Below are positions 52,390-61,352 of a DNA stretch of 64,000 nucleotides, one piece after another. Both the position numbers and the translations under genes were made by a program. The notes under the pieces were generated by a model. That model saw only the letters and a list, made by a program, of their open reading frames with translations, had not been told where the DNA came from and did not search any database. Each line of letters opens with the position of its first letter. The first letter of the stretch is position 1. Origin of the DNA: UMGS1601 sp900553335 (GTDB lineage: Bacteria > Bacillota > Clostridia > Oscillospirales > Ruminococcaceae); NCBI GenBank assembly GCA_937920725.1, contig CALEUW010000021.1, forward strand, positions 42,994 through 106,993, in the 5' to 3' direction.

Positions 52390-53235
52390 TTATTTATTAT
52401 CAATTGCTTCTTTAATTTGAATTGAAAATCCAAATTCAGAAATATCGAAACCATTCTTTCTATAAAAAGATTTTAGATTTTCAATACCTATTGAAGTAGA
52501 TGTCAAGAATTGACCATATATAATGTCAATTTTATTTTTAAAGCAAATCTGTTTATAAATATCCAAATGCTTTGAAGCGTGTCCTTTACGTTTCTCACAA
52601 TAAGTATATGTATCAATACTTACAAGTTCAAGAAATCTTTTAGACTTATCAAAAAGTTCATGTACTTCCGCATAAGATGCACAAACCTTTTCATGTAATG
52701 TAATCTCATATGTGGTAATTTCATATGCTAACCCTAAAATACTTCTGTCTTCTTTTAAGAAAATTCCATACATTTTATTATCTACACAATACATTTTCAA
52801 CAAACAATCAAAGGAATTAAGTTTTTCTTCAATAAACCGAAGCTCTTCCCTAAGCGCTTGTATTTCTATACATTCTTTAATGTAGATTTCATAATCCTCA
52901 GGCGATAATTTATGATATTTATATCCTTGATCCGTTTCTTCGTAAAAGCAGTAATACATTTTTTCTTGAATATGCCCTATCCCAACATATTTAGTTCCTG
53001 CTACCTGATTGTTATCTTGCAAGGTTACAATGGAAAACATTTCTGTTTGGTCAGCTTTTTCAGTAATAACGTAACCCGTCTCCTTTCCCCATGGAAAAAG
53101 GTTTGTCATCAAAGCAAAAACAATTAAAGGTGTTATACACTTTGAAAGTATGCCTGTTGTATATATGTGACTTGTGTGTTTAGATACAACAAAAGTAACT
53201 ATGCCTAAAATTATAGATATGATTATTTGTACCAT
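52390..53235 (-). CDS. Membrane-anchored GNAT-like acetyltransferase
   Basis: A 281-aa protein with two N-terminal helices (IIISIILGIVTFVVSKHTS and ILSKCITPLIVFALMTNLF) and a soluble part. The C-terminal third has GNAT features: LVSIDTYTYCEKRKGHASKHLDIY at the CoA-loop position and LKSFYRKNGFDI, the usual last strand-helix. ATTTTCC and AGGAGGAAAAATTT mark a good start. The acceptor substrate is unknown. A variant of the leader hairpin lies 28 nt upstream. Confidence 0.6.
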   Translation of the reverse strand: MVQIIISIILGIVTFVVSKHTSHIYTTGILSKCITPLIVFALMTNLFPWGKETGYVITEKADQTEMFSIVTLQDNNQVAGTKYVGIGHIQEKMYYCFYEETDQGYKYHKLSPEDYEIYIKECIEIQALREELRFIEEKLNSFDCLLKMYCVDNKMYGIFLKEDRSILGLAYEITTYEITLHEKVCASYAEVHELFDKSKRFLELVSIDTYTYCEKRKGHASKHLDIYKQICFKNKIDIIYGQFLTSTSIGIENLKSFYRKNGFDISEFGFSIQIKEAIDNK

Positions 53236-53262
53236 AAATTTTTCCTCCTAATAAATAAAAAA

Positions 53263-53281
53263 GTGTGACACGATGTCACAC
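53263..53281 (-). repeat. Variant hairpin repeat before the GNAT-like gene
   Basis: GTGTGAC-ACGAT-GTCACAC: the fourth stem pair has changed on both sides, keeping the pairing, and T6 follows in the sense strand. Confidence 0.8.
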
Positions 53282-53291
53282 TCAAAAAGAA

Positions 53292-53318
53292 AAGGCTAGT
53301 GTTTCTTTCACTAGCCTT
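53292..53318 (-). terminator. Terminator after the helicase gene
   Basis: AAGGCTAGTG/CACTAGCCTT with TTTTCTTTTT on the minus strand, nearly identical in sequence to the terminator at 59980. Confidence 0.85.
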
Positions 53319-53342
53319 AACTGTAACTATTTATGAAATAAG

Positions 53343-56327
53343 TTAATTATTTCCACCAACAATATTATTAGCAATTTTCTTGTAAAGTAATCCACTTGCA
53401 AATGACAAAGGGTTTTTCTTAAGAAATTCTATATCGCCAAACACCCAAAATGCATCTTTAGCCCTCGAAACAGCTACATTCATTAAACTTTTGTTGTCAT
53501 TAATAAATACACCCGAATCTGCGCTTCCATAAGTTGTAGAAAAAATAATTATATTCTTTTCTCCACCTTGAAATGTATGTACAGTTCCAATATCAATACT
53601 GCTAGCCTTATCTTTTAAAATATCTTTTAAACAATTTCTTATTAACCTCGCTTGAGATGAAAAAGGAGTAATTATTGCCAATATATTTTTGGGATTTATT
53701 TCTGAATTTGACTTAATATATAGGTCACAAATTCTATCATAATTATTATATAACCACCGAGAAATTTGTAATGCTTCAAATTCATTGCGTCTACTGGTAT
53801 ATTCCTTGTCTGCGACAGTAGATGAAATGTTATAATATCCCATTAAGGGATATTCCTTTTTGTCCAATATTCTTTTTAAATTTTTCTTTTTATCATCATT
53901 ATTTCTAAGCGGAATAAGCAATCCATCATAAACTAATTCGTTACAATATTCAATAATTTCGTCATAACATCTCCGATGTTCACTTAGAAATAGTCCTTTT
54001 ATTTTATCATTATAACAATACTTACAAGATTTTTTTGCAATCCTCATAACATTTCCATGTGAGCAACTAAGACCAAACTCAATAAGTTTATTCATTTCAT
54101 CATCGTCATTAATCAACTCGGATTGAAACGCTAATGTTTTATCTAAGAAGAAATCTATGTTATGCACAGGTTGCAACTGACACTCATCACCAACTATTAT
54201 TGCCTTTTTAGCCAAACTAAAACTTGCAGCAGCAATTTCCGGCGAGCATTGCCCTGATTCATCCAATATAAGTAGATCAATAAAATCAAATAAATAACTC
54301 TCGTCTATACTCTTAAAATAATCAGGAAATTTATATAATGTCATTACAAAGCAAGGCGAAACCAATGCAATTTGATGATAGAATTTTTCTAAAACACTTT
54401 TAAAACTACAACCTTTTTGCTTTTTCGTAACCTGATAGTCACCTTCTAAAAATCTGCACTCATTAATATGTACTGCAATCCAAAACTCAACATATCTAAC
54501 GTTTGTATCTATTAAGCTATTTAATTCATTTAAATCAAATCTAATTATACAATCGTTATCAATTAAAGGGATTTTGCAATTTTTAGAATTAAGTTGTTTA
54601 AATATCTTTATTGTTTTATCAATAAAATTCTGTGCAGTAGCAAGCTTATCCATAAGACTTGCAAGAGTTTTATTACCTTCATTTATGTCTTTTGTATACT
54701 TCTCACAAATCTCATTAAATGTTATATTATTGCTAATAAACTTTGACTCCTTAGGCAACGCTTCAACAATAAGCTTACGAGAAATCTTTTTGCGAAAATG
54801 AGGTATAAACGACAACAGTTTGTCAAAGCAACTGATATTTTTATATATATCGTTCCATTCAACAAGCCTCTTCTTTAATTCATTGATCTCTATTTCCATA
54901 TCCGTTTTAGATAGCTCTAGTTGAGATTTAAATTCAATCAATTCCTTACCGTTTGTAAAATCATCAATCTCCTTAGCCAAAGATAATAAATCTCGTCTTA
55001 ACCTATCGATCTCTTTAAGTTCATTAGTTAACCTATCTTTGATACTACGTATATTATTAAAAGAACAACTAAAATAATTACTAGCGCTGCCTCTCATTTT
55101 TTCTATGCTTTCATCAATCAATTTTTCAGCATCTTTTATAAATTCACGGTCATGTACAGAAGTGTATTGATATCCTTTTTTCTCAGCATCTTCCTTGCGT
55201 TTGTCGCTGGGCATATACGTTGCAAAACTTTTCACACCCTTAATCCAACGATTTTCTAAATTAGATATTCCTACAGCGTTAATACTGCTGAATGAGTCTA
55301 TGACATTTGTTACAGCCTGATTGTTCACAGATGTAGCAACTATAATTGGAGGATCTTTTTCTTCAAGAGCGCATTTCACAACTATATCGGCAACAATTGA
55401 CTGAAGCAATGTTGTTTTGCCCGTACCAGGAGGACCACTTACCGCTAAGATATCTCCATTCAAAATAGCATTCATGTGATGAACAGCTATCCTTTGCGAA
55501 TCGGCTAATTCAAATTTACCATTCATCTGACCACAATGGTTATGCATGGCGGTTAAATCATTATTTGATATCAACTTCTCCTCTTTCATATTGTTAAGCT
55601 CAGTTAATGCGTCATAAAGAGGATGTTTGTGATCATCTGTTAGTAAACTTTCGTAAAGACTTTCAATAGGTGATGTAATACCCGATACATCTTTATATCT
55701 AAATATAAAACATTTATCCTCATAATTTAAAGATGTATCTGCTGTCTCAGCAAACATATCCTCGACATATTGTATATATTTTTGCCAATCATCCTTTATT
55801 AAATTTCTTTTATAAGTATTATCACTACTATACTTATTAACTTGATCCATAACTGCCACATCAGGTAAGTCTTTTATGGCTTTAGGCATCAAAAAACTTC
55901 TAGAGTACCAAGGAATATTATCACTATTATGTCTGCTTTTTACTGTTATATCATCATCATTTCGTATGAAATCTAAATCAAATAAGAAATAATAAATTCC
56001 TGTTAATTCGGGAATATATTTTTTTAGTTTATCTTGTTCATAAAAATCTTTTTTCAATGTTTTGTATGCTACCGCACAAGGAACAGGAACAGTTTTGGTA
56101 GTTATACCATTTTGTTTTTCTTTATCTGTAAATGGTTTAAATAAGTATTTAAAATCAGGTTCTGATAGCAATTTGCACATTGGATGTGTTTCATCAATAA
56201 GACCGTACTCATTTCTAAAAAAATCTTCATATGGAACTGCAACAAAGTCATCATCCTTAAAAGGTAAAACTGGATATTTTGATGATTTAATTGCACTTAA
56301 ATAATACTTGGTAACATTGTTTTTCAT
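53343..56327 (-). CDS. Superfamily 1 helicase (Upf1/Dna2-like), cargo
   Basis: A 994-aa protein. Walker A is VSGPPGTGKTTLLQSIVADI (about residue 295), Walker B is DLLILDESGQCSPEIAA, motif III is IIVGDECQLQPV, and motifs V-VI are IGTVHTFQGGEKNIIIFST and NVAVSRAKDAFWVFGD. A long coiled-coil insert lies between I and II (residues about 425-560), and the first 250 residues are unique. There is no nuclease domain. Such helicases occur in defence islands and mobile elements. ATG at 56327 has GAAAGA upstream. Confidence 0.85.
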   Translation of the reverse strand: MKNNVTKYYLSAIKSSKYPVLPFKDDDFVAVPYEDFFRNEYGLIDETHPMCKLLSEPDFKYLFKPFTDKEKQNGITTKTVPVPCAVAYKTLKKDFYEQDKLKKYIPELTGIYYFLFDLDFIRNDDDITVKSRHNSDNIPWYSRSFLMPKAIKDLPDVAVMDQVNKYSSDNTYKRNLIKDDWQKYIQYVEDMFAETADTSLNYEDKCFIFRYKDVSGITSPIESLYESLLTDDHKHPLYDALTELNNMKEEKLISNNDLTAMHNHCGQMNGKFELADSQRIAVHHMNAILNGDILAVSGPPGTGKTTLLQSIVADIVVKCALEEKDPPIIVATSVNNQAVTNVIDSFSSINAVGISNLENRWIKGVKSFATYMPSDKRKEDAEKKGYQYTSVHDREFIKDAEKLIDESIEKMRGSASNYFSCSFNNIRSIKDRLTNELKEIDRLRRDLLSLAKEIDDFTNGKELIEFKSQLELSKTDMEIEINELKKRLVEWNDIYKNISCFDKLLSFIPHFRKKISRKLIVEALPKESKFISNNITFNEICEKYTKDINEGNKTLASLMDKLATAQNFIDKTIKIFKQLNSKNCKIPLIDNDCIIRFDLNELNSLIDTNVRYVEFWIAVHINECRFLEGDYQVTKKQKGCSFKSVLEKFYHQIALVSPCFVMTLYKFPDYFKSIDESYLFDFIDLLILDESGQCSPEIAAASFSLAKKAIIVGDECQLQPVHNIDFFLDKTLAFQSELINDDDEMNKLIEFGLSCSHGNVMRIAKKSCKYCYNDKIKGLFLSEHRRCYDEIIEYCNELVYDGLLIPLRNNDDKKKNLKRILDKKEYPLMGYYNISSTVADKEYTSRRNEFEALQISRWLYNNYDRICDLYIKSNSEINPKNILAIITPFSSQARLIRNCLKDILKDKASSIDIGTVHTFQGGEKNIIIFSTTYGSADSGVFINDNKSLMNVAVSRAKDAFWVFGDIEFLKKNPLSFASGLLYKKIANNIVGGNN

Positions 56328-56402
56328 AATATAATCTTTCTTTTCTGTTAATAAACTATTGTTTTAAAATTCTTGTTGTTGTAGTTTTTGTGTTCTAACC
56401 CC

Positions 56403-59396
56403 TTAATACTCATCTATTGGCTTAAACCAATAAATACCGCAATACTTATTCTTTTGTCCTAAAGGATACTTAGGATTAAAATCATTCCACGTCAGCATAA
56501 ATTCACCGTGTTCAGTTTGAGCTGTAGAATTTGAAACATCCATATACCAGTTATTCATTTGCTCATACATCTGATACGGCTCCGTTACGTTAGTATAAGT
56601 ATTAATGTTTTTCGCTCCATATTGTCCCGAAGCATAGAAAGTATTAAGTATTGGATTTATATAATATCTCGTTTGAGTTTCTTCATCCCAGTAAACAAGA
56701 CTTGTTACACCGCCGTAAACATTATAGAGCTTTATTCCAAACTCCTGAGCTAAAAGTTTAAACGCCGGTTCCAAACAAACAGACTTATGATCCTGTCCGT
56801 ACTTTTCAGGGTCTTCAATAAACTCCCATATTCTTGATTGTTCTTCTGCCGGTCTAAAGCTGAAATATGTAGTATCAAGCGTAGCAGGTTCCGTACTCTT
56901 ACCAAATGCTCTTTCATAGAGACTAATTACATACTCATTGATTGCCTGCATGATTTGACGGTTGTTATATCCCTTTTTCTTTATTTGCTCAACCCACGTT
57001 TTACCTTGTGATCCTAAATCGCACTTTGGCGAGTTCTGATTATTTGTCCTATTAAATGATTTATCCATCATCGAATATGCATGTAGATAGGTTATAACAG
57101 TATGATCGTCATTAAAATACTCTGTAATAGATGAGTGTTTCTTACAGCGAGTTGAAATCCTATTGACAAGGTTATCAACTCCGGAATATTCGACTCCAAG
57201 ATCGTAAGCATAATTTAAGTAATATTCTGCCCAATAGTCAAGATTCTCCTCGAATTCGCTTACCTTATCAAGTGTTGCACCAAAATACAAAGAAATCAAA
57301 CGATCTCTATTCCAGTTACCCAAAGCATACACATAAATCTCAACATTATCAACAACTACTGTTCTTGACAGTTCTTCCTGGCTTGGAAGCTTGTCGATAT
57401 AATCCTGAGCTTCAGCTCGAATTTCATCAAGCTTTACTTTTGCTTTTGCCTTATACTCCGCCTTAAATGCTTCCTCATCGATTACGAGTGTAAACGTTGT
57501 CGTTACTGTTGCAATCGGGAAGGTTTCGCTTGTATACTCTCTTCCATTTATAGTCTTATATGCTTTAACTGCAAATTTGTATGTAGTTGCACTATCTAAA
57601 TTTGATACTGTATAGGTTGTTGAATTAGTTGTCGTCTTTACAATTCTTACCCATGTTTTCTGCGTATTGTCATACTGGTACAAGATATATCCTGTTGCAT
57701 CGGAAATCTTATCCCACTCAAGCGAAATGGAATTATCAGCAACTTTGGTTTCCCAAATGCTCTGTATGCTATCCGGAGGGGTTACGGTTACCGTTGTTGT
57801 CTTTGTTGTCGCCGATACTGTTGCATATAACGCACTTATAGTCTCATAAGTATTTACAGTTTTATATGCTTTAACTGCAAACTTATAGGTTGTTCCGCTC
57901 AAAAGCTTTGATACTATATAGGTAGTTGTTGAGTTTGTTGGCAGCTTCGCTGTTTTTACCCATGTTTTATTTGTATCATCATACTTATAGATGATATATC
58001 CGGTAGCGTCAGTTACTTTGTTCCATTTAAGCGTTACTGATGTTTCCGTAATAGAAGAAACGTTTAAACCGCTTACATTCGCCGGCGGTGTTACAACAGG
58101 TGTTGGATCGGTTACTTTCTTTGTTGTAGCTGTAACCGTCGGGAAAGATGTGCTTGTTATCTCTTTTCCGTTTTCCGTCTTATATGCTTTAATCGCAAAC
58201 TTATACGTTGTTCCGCTTGAAAGACCCGATACGGTATACGAGGTTGAATTTGCCGCTATCTTTACAATTCTTATCCATGTCTTTTGAGCATCGTCGTACT
58301 TATATACAATATATCCGTTTGCATCAGAAACCTTATCCCACTTAAGCGCTGCTGAGGTTTCCGTTACAGAAGAAACACTAAAGCCTTTTACTGCTGCCGG
58401 CGGCGTTGGCTGTTTGTCTATAACAGTCGGCGTTGTGCTTGTTGTTACAGTAAGTTTATTAGAGTTTGAGTAATAATTCTTTCCGCCTCTTACCACATAT
58501 CCGCAAGCCTTAATGTAATACTTAGTACCGGCTTTAAGCTTTGCAAAAGAAAAACTTGTTTTATTTCCTGAGACAACTTTCTTGTTGTCATAGTTTGCAT
58601 TGTCTGCAAACCAAAAGCAATATCCGTCTAAGTTTGTATTCTCCCTTAGAGACAGAACTATTGTGCTCTGACCGGTCGTTATAGTTTTAATCTCTGCCTT
58701 TGGAATCGCTGCTGTTTTAATGGTATAGGTTATAGGATTGCCCCAGTACACCTTGCTGTTTTTAATTATGTAAGTATATGCTTTGATATAGTATGTGGTA
58801 TTCTGCTTCAAATTCTTCTGCGTAAAGCTGCCTGTTTTGTTCTGAAGCTTAATGCTGTTGTTAAAGTTCTTGTTATCGGCAATGTAAATTCGATAACCGG
58901 TAACGCTCTCTTTCTTCAAGCTTGTGCTTACTGTAAAATATGTTGACTTTTTAGACGTTGCCGTTGCTGTTGGAGAAAGTCTTGTATTATACGAAACATT
59001 GGTTGCAGAAGAATATACCTTCTTACCGTTCTTCCTTACATACGTTGTAGCCTTGATGTAATACTTTGTGTTAGCCTTAAGTCCGTTTATCGTAAACTTA
59101 GTGTTACTGCTGTCGTAGATCTTCTTATTTTTGAAGTTCTTATTGTCCGCAATCCACAAACGGTAACCGTTTACGTTCTGCGATTTAAAATTAACAATAA
59201 TGGTGTTGCGCCCGGTAGCTACAGATCCTACGGTCGGTGCCTTTGGACTGGACGTAACTGTTGACGTTGCAGCGCTTGCCGCAATAGGTGCTGTTGCTGA
59301 AAAAGCAATTGGCATTACTGCCGCTGCCTGCAATACCATAGTTGATGATACAAGCAATGATATTATACGTTGTTTAATGGTTTTTCTTGTGTTCAT
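56403..59396 (-). CDS. Large secreted protein with six Fn3 domains and a transglutaminase-like end
   Basis: A 997-aa exported protein: signal peptide to about 43 (ASA-ATS), three short repeats (each with YRLWIADNKNFKN and TKYYIKATTYV-like motifs), three classical Fn3 repeats (each with ALKWDKVSDANGYIVYKYDD and TYKFAIKAYKT), then a helical linker and, around Cys874, KSVCLEPAFKLLAQEFGI, the Cys-helix start of a transglutaminase-like core. The His and Asp that complete the triad are not evident, so it may be inactive. It probably works on the cell surface. GGAGGG precedes the ATG. Confidence 0.78.
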   Translation of the reverse strand: MNTRKTIKQRIISLLVSSTMVLQAAAVMPIAFSATAPIAASAATSTVTSSPKAPTVGSVATGRNTIIVNFKSQNVNGYRLWIADNKNFKNKKIYDSSNTKFTINGLKANTKYYIKATTYVRKNGKKVYSSATNVSYNTRLSPTATATSKKSTYFTVSTSLKKESVTGYRIYIADNKNFNNSIKLQNKTGSFTQKNLKQNTTYYIKAYTYIIKNSKVYWGNPITYTIKTAAIPKAEIKTITTGQSTIVLSLRENTNLDGYCFWFADNANYDNKKVVSGNKTSFSFAKLKAGTKYYIKACGYVVRGGKNYYSNSNKLTVTTSTTPTVIDKQPTPPAAVKGFSVSSVTETSAALKWDKVSDANGYIVYKYDDAQKTWIRIVKIAANSTSYTVSGLSSGTTYKFAIKAYKTENGKEITSTSFPTVTATTKKVTDPTPVVTPPANVSGLNVSSITETSVTLKWNKVTDATGYIIYKYDDTNKTWVKTAKLPTNSTTTYIVSKLLSGTTYKFAVKAYKTVNTYETISALYATVSATTKTTTVTVTPPDSIQSIWETKVADNSISLEWDKISDATGYILYQYDNTQKTWVRIVKTTTNSTTYTVSNLDSATTYKFAVKAYKTINGREYTSETFPIATVTTTFTLVIDEEAFKAEYKAKAKVKLDEIRAEAQDYIDKLPSQEELSRTVVVDNVEIYVYALGNWNRDRLISLYFGATLDKVSEFEENLDYWAEYYLNYAYDLGVEYSGVDNLVNRISTRCKKHSSITEYFNDDHTVITYLHAYSMMDKSFNRTNNQNSPKCDLGSQGKTWVEQIKKKGYNNRQIMQAINEYVISLYERAFGKSTEPATLDTTYFSFRPAEEQSRIWEFIEDPEKYGQDHKSVCLEPAFKLLAQEFGIKLYNVYGGVTSLVYWDEETQTRYYINPILNTFYASGQYGAKNINTYTNVTEPYQMYEQMNNWYMDVSNSTAQTEHGEFMLTWNDFNPKYPLGQKNKYCGIYWFKPIDEY

Positions 59397-59519
59397 AAAG
59401 AACCCTCCTTGTAAAAAATGTAAATTGTGTTAAGCAGCGTTCCTTTCCATATAGTACAACCGCACCCATTTTCATCTTACATACTCGGTTGAGTCTTCAT
59501 TATTACTGCTTTATATAAA

Positions 59520-59538
59520 ATGGGACTTTATGTCCCAC
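59520..59538 (-). repeat. Hairpin repeat upstream of the Fn3 gene
   Basis: Sense strand GTGGGAC-ATAAA-GTCCCAT then TTTTA, about 125 nt before the start codon. Confidence 0.85.
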
Positions 59539-59692
59539 TTATGATAAATTTATTGTAGCACATCCTAGAACAAAGCAAAGTCGAAATACGTCGAATATAT
59601 TTGAACCGTACAAATAACAGGACAGACATTTGTGCTTTTTGAAAAAATTATGGCATTACAACTAGTTATAAAAAGACAAAACAGTCCAGTAT

Positions 59693-59917
59693 TTATAAAA
59701 ACTGATTTATTTCATAACTTAGCTTACATTTGCTTTTAACATTTTGGTATTTGCAGCTATCACAAATGCCGTTTTTACGACAATAAAGTATTGACTTATC
59801 ATTGTCAGCAGTATAATCACATTTCGTTTTGAAAAAACTACATTTATCACAATTCTTTTCTTTGAGAATTGTACATTTATTTTCCTTTGCTGCCCAGCAC
59901 AAATTTTCGTTATTCAT
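59693..59917 (-). CDS. Small cysteine-rich protein
   Basis: A 74-aa protein from the ATG at 59917 (MNNENLCWAAKEN), with AGGAAGGAG upstream. Ten cysteines are arranged as CWAAKENKC, CDKCSFFKTKC, YCRKNGICDSCKYQ and SKCK, fit for two small zinc or iron-sulphur sites. No signal peptide. The family is not known. It follows the tRNA-like RNA and a terminator and has a hairpin repeat in its leader. Confidence 0.65.
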   Translation of the reverse strand: MNNENLCWAAKENKCTILKEKNCDKCSFFKTKCDYTADNDKSILYCRKNGICDSCKYQNVKSKCKLSYEINQFL

Positions 59918-59950
59918 TTTCAACACTCCTTCCTACTAATAAATAAAAAA

Positions 59951-59969
59951 GTGAGACTTTATGTCCCAC
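59951..59969 (-). repeat. Hairpin repeat before the Cys-rich gene
   Basis: Sense strand GTGGGAC-ATAAA-GTCTCAC then TTTTTTA, 34 nt before the start; one G.U pair in the sense RNA. Confidence 0.85.
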
Positions 59970-59979
59970 TCAAAAAGAA

Positions 59980-60003
59980 AAGGCTAGTTTTTTCACTAGC
60001 CTT
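59980..60003 (-). terminator. Terminator directly after the tRNA-like array
   Basis: AAGGCTAGT/ACTAGCCTT with TTTTCTTTTT on the minus strand, 12 nt past the CCA end of the last tRNA-like unit. Confidence 0.85.
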
Positions 60004-60015
60004 AACTGTTATTTT

Positions 60016-60058
60016 TGGTGAAGCGTTCGGGAATTGCACCCGATAAACTATTCGCTTC
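60016..60058 (-). ncRNA. tRNA-like unit 1, ending in ACCA
   Basis: GAAGCGA (60058-60052) faces ACGCTTC (60026-60020): six pairs plus one A-A. The T-stem TCGGG/CCCGA with loop TGCAATT fills 60043-60027; an 8-nt linker replaces the D and anticodon arms. The 3' end is A-CCA (60019-60016). Confidence 0.72.
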
Positions 60059-60125
60059 ATAGTGTGCAGATGATGGCTTCATCTGCACGACAGAAAAGAA
60101 AGGTGCTACTGTAAAACAGCCTAGT

Positions 60126-60167
60126 GAAGTGCTTGGGAGTTGCACCCAAATATTGCTCTTGCACTTC
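60126..60167 (-). ncRNA. tRNA-like unit 2
   Basis: GAAGTGC/GCACTTC, seven perfect pairs; T-stem TTGGG/CCCAA with loop TGCAACT, no gap; 11-nt linker. The 3' end reads A-CTA instead of A-CCA. Confidence 0.72.
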
Positions 60168-60214
60168 ATAATGTCCTCTGCATTGGCAAATCGCAGAGGA
60201 CTTATGATTAGGTT

Positions 60215-60260
60215 GGACAGCTGCGGTGTTGCACCGCATTGGGGGATCTGTTCGCTGTCC
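60215..60260 (-). ncRNA. tRNA-like unit 3
   Basis: GGACAGC/GCTGTCC, seven perfect pairs; T-stem TGCGG/CCGCA with loop TGCAACA, no gap; 15-nt linker. The 3' end reads AACC. Confidence 0.72.
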
Positions 60261-60267
60261 ATGTAAA

Positions 60268-60286
60268 ATGGGACATTATGTCCCAC
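60268..60286 (-). repeat. Hairpin repeat within the tRNA-like array
   Basis: ATGGGAC-ATTAT-GTCCCAC sits between tRNA-like units 3 and 4 and is the only family member not near a start codon or a gene boundary. Confidence 0.8.
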
Positions 60287-60302
60287 CTTAACACATAGGA
60301 GT

Positions 60303-60365
60303 GGGCGTATGCGGAGTTGCACCGCAAAAGGAAAAACCATTCCAAACCTTGAAACTCTCACGCCC
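60303..60365 (-). ncRNA. tRNA-like unit 4
   Basis: GGGCGTG/TACGCCC, six pairs and a G.U; T-stem TGCGG/CCGCA with loop TGCAACT, no gap; 32-nt linker that could form one small hairpin (AAGG/CCTT). The 3' end reads ACTCC. Confidence 0.68.
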
Positions 60366-60413
60366 ATATGCAGGAGATAATCTCCTGCTGCATTTAAAAT
60401 GGTTGGATTAAAT

Positions 60414-61352
60414 TTATTTCTTACTGCAATACTCAATAATCATTTTTATAATATCTCTGTTAGAAACATTTTGCAGATTAGAGTTCCTGTCACGGATAAT
60501 TTCCAGGAGCTGTTCTACATACAGTATATTTTCAAGATTTTCAGTATCATCGTCATCTGATTCTTCAGATTCAGAATCAACCTTTGGCGCAAAGAACAAA
60601 TTAAGTAACGCCTCCTCGTTAAACTCTTCGCCGTTTTCCTCGCAGGAATCGGCCAGATCCTCTACCATATTAGATCTTTTGAGATTTATATTGAACTTTG
60701 CCGTTTCCCTTACATTAATTATGAAATCAGCAAATATCTTCTGCTGCTCTTTGGTGAGATTTTGCAAAGAAGTAAAAGCTTCCACCGTTATTATATCTTG
60801 ATCGCATAATCGCTGAAGCTCATCAATGCAGTCGATCATACATAAGTATCTGGTACAGGTTCGTCGGTTAATACCAAACATATCTGCAATGTCAACTATC
60901 TTTTTTCCTCTTTGCTTAAAACCGTAAAGAATTTTGGCGAGCGATGACGGAGACTTTTTTAGTCTGTATATGTTGCTGTGACATACATATTCAAACTCCT
61001 TATCCTGAGGAATGTCAACGACATCTGCTTTTATAGTTCGTTTTTTAAGCTTTTTAATTGCTTCAAGACGTCTGTGACCGGAAAGAACAACATACTGATT
61101 AAGCCCGGTTTGCTTAACCTTGATCGGCTCAAGCTGACCGTTGGCAGCTATCGACATTACAAGTCTGTTTAAATCCTCGCCGTCAATATCGAACGGTTGT
61201 GCTTCTCCGAATTCGTCAACATACGGCGAAATATATTCTATAGGAATGTCAAGTGACTGGCCTAGCTGCTGCTTTGGTTTAACTGTTGGCAAATCAAAGT
61301 CTTGTACATCTTCTGCGTTGCGTGTAGCTCGCATAGTATCAATAATACTCAT
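60414..61352 (-). CDS. parB: ParB-family partition protein
   Basis: A 312-aa ParB: N-terminal CTP-binding region with NGQLEPIKVKQTGLNQYVVLSGHRRLEAIKKL (GHRR motif), then the HTH IVDIADMFGINRRTCTRYLCMID that reads parS, and an acidic C-terminus (ESEESDDDDTENLE). With ParA it should keep the excised circular ICE in the cell. Its ATG overlaps the parA stop (ATGA). No parS site was identified by eye. Confidence 0.92.
   Translation of the reverse strand: MSIIDTMRATRNAEDVQDFDLPTVKPKQQLGQSLDIPIEYISPYVDEFGEAQPFDIDGEDLNRLVMSIAANGQLEPIKVKQTGLNQYVVLSGHRRLEAIKKLKKRTIKADVVDIPQDKEFEYVCHSNIYRLKKSPSSLAKILYGFKQRGKKIVDIADMFGINRRTCTRYLCMIDCIDELQRLCDQDIITVEAFTSLQNLTKEQQKIFADFIINVRETAKFNINLKRSNMVEDLADSCEENGEEFNEEALLNLFFAPKVDSESEESDDDDTENLENILYVEQLLEIIRDRNSNLQNVSNRDIIKMIIEYCSKK

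Larger units (their letters stand above)
60016..60388 (-). ncRNA. Array of four tRNA-like minihelices with intervening hairpins
   Basis: The minus strand, downstream of parB (stop at 60414) and closed by the terminator at 59980, folds into eight stems. Four are compound: a 7-bp outer stem, a short linker, then a 5-bp stem with a 7-nt loop, the last joined with no gap to the 3' strand of the outer stem, exactly the acceptor/T-arm layout of a tRNA. The loops are TGCAATT, TGCAACT, TGCAACA and TGCAACT, which keep T54, C56, R57 and A58 of the tRNA T-loop and differ at 55. Outer stems differ in sequence but stay paired. Plain hairpins at 60064-60088, 60173-60201, 60268-60286 and 60370-60388 alternate with them. 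An open frame across it is not believable as protein. Confidence 0.75.

Noticed and set aside
56403..59396. Calling the Fn3 protein an active transglutaminase
   Set aside because: Only the Cys segment fits; the expected His and Asp are not seen at the usual places.
60016..60388. Type III toxin-antitoxin RNA repeats
   Set aside because: Those arrays have near-identical tandem repeats with a toxin gene just downstream; here units differ in sequence and length and no ToxN-like gene follows.
60002..60436. A 144-codon minus-strand open frame across the tRNA-like array
   Set aside because: It runs through eight paired stems, overlaps the parB end, has no ribosome-binding site and an amino-acid mix unlike its neighbours; the stems explain the sequence better.
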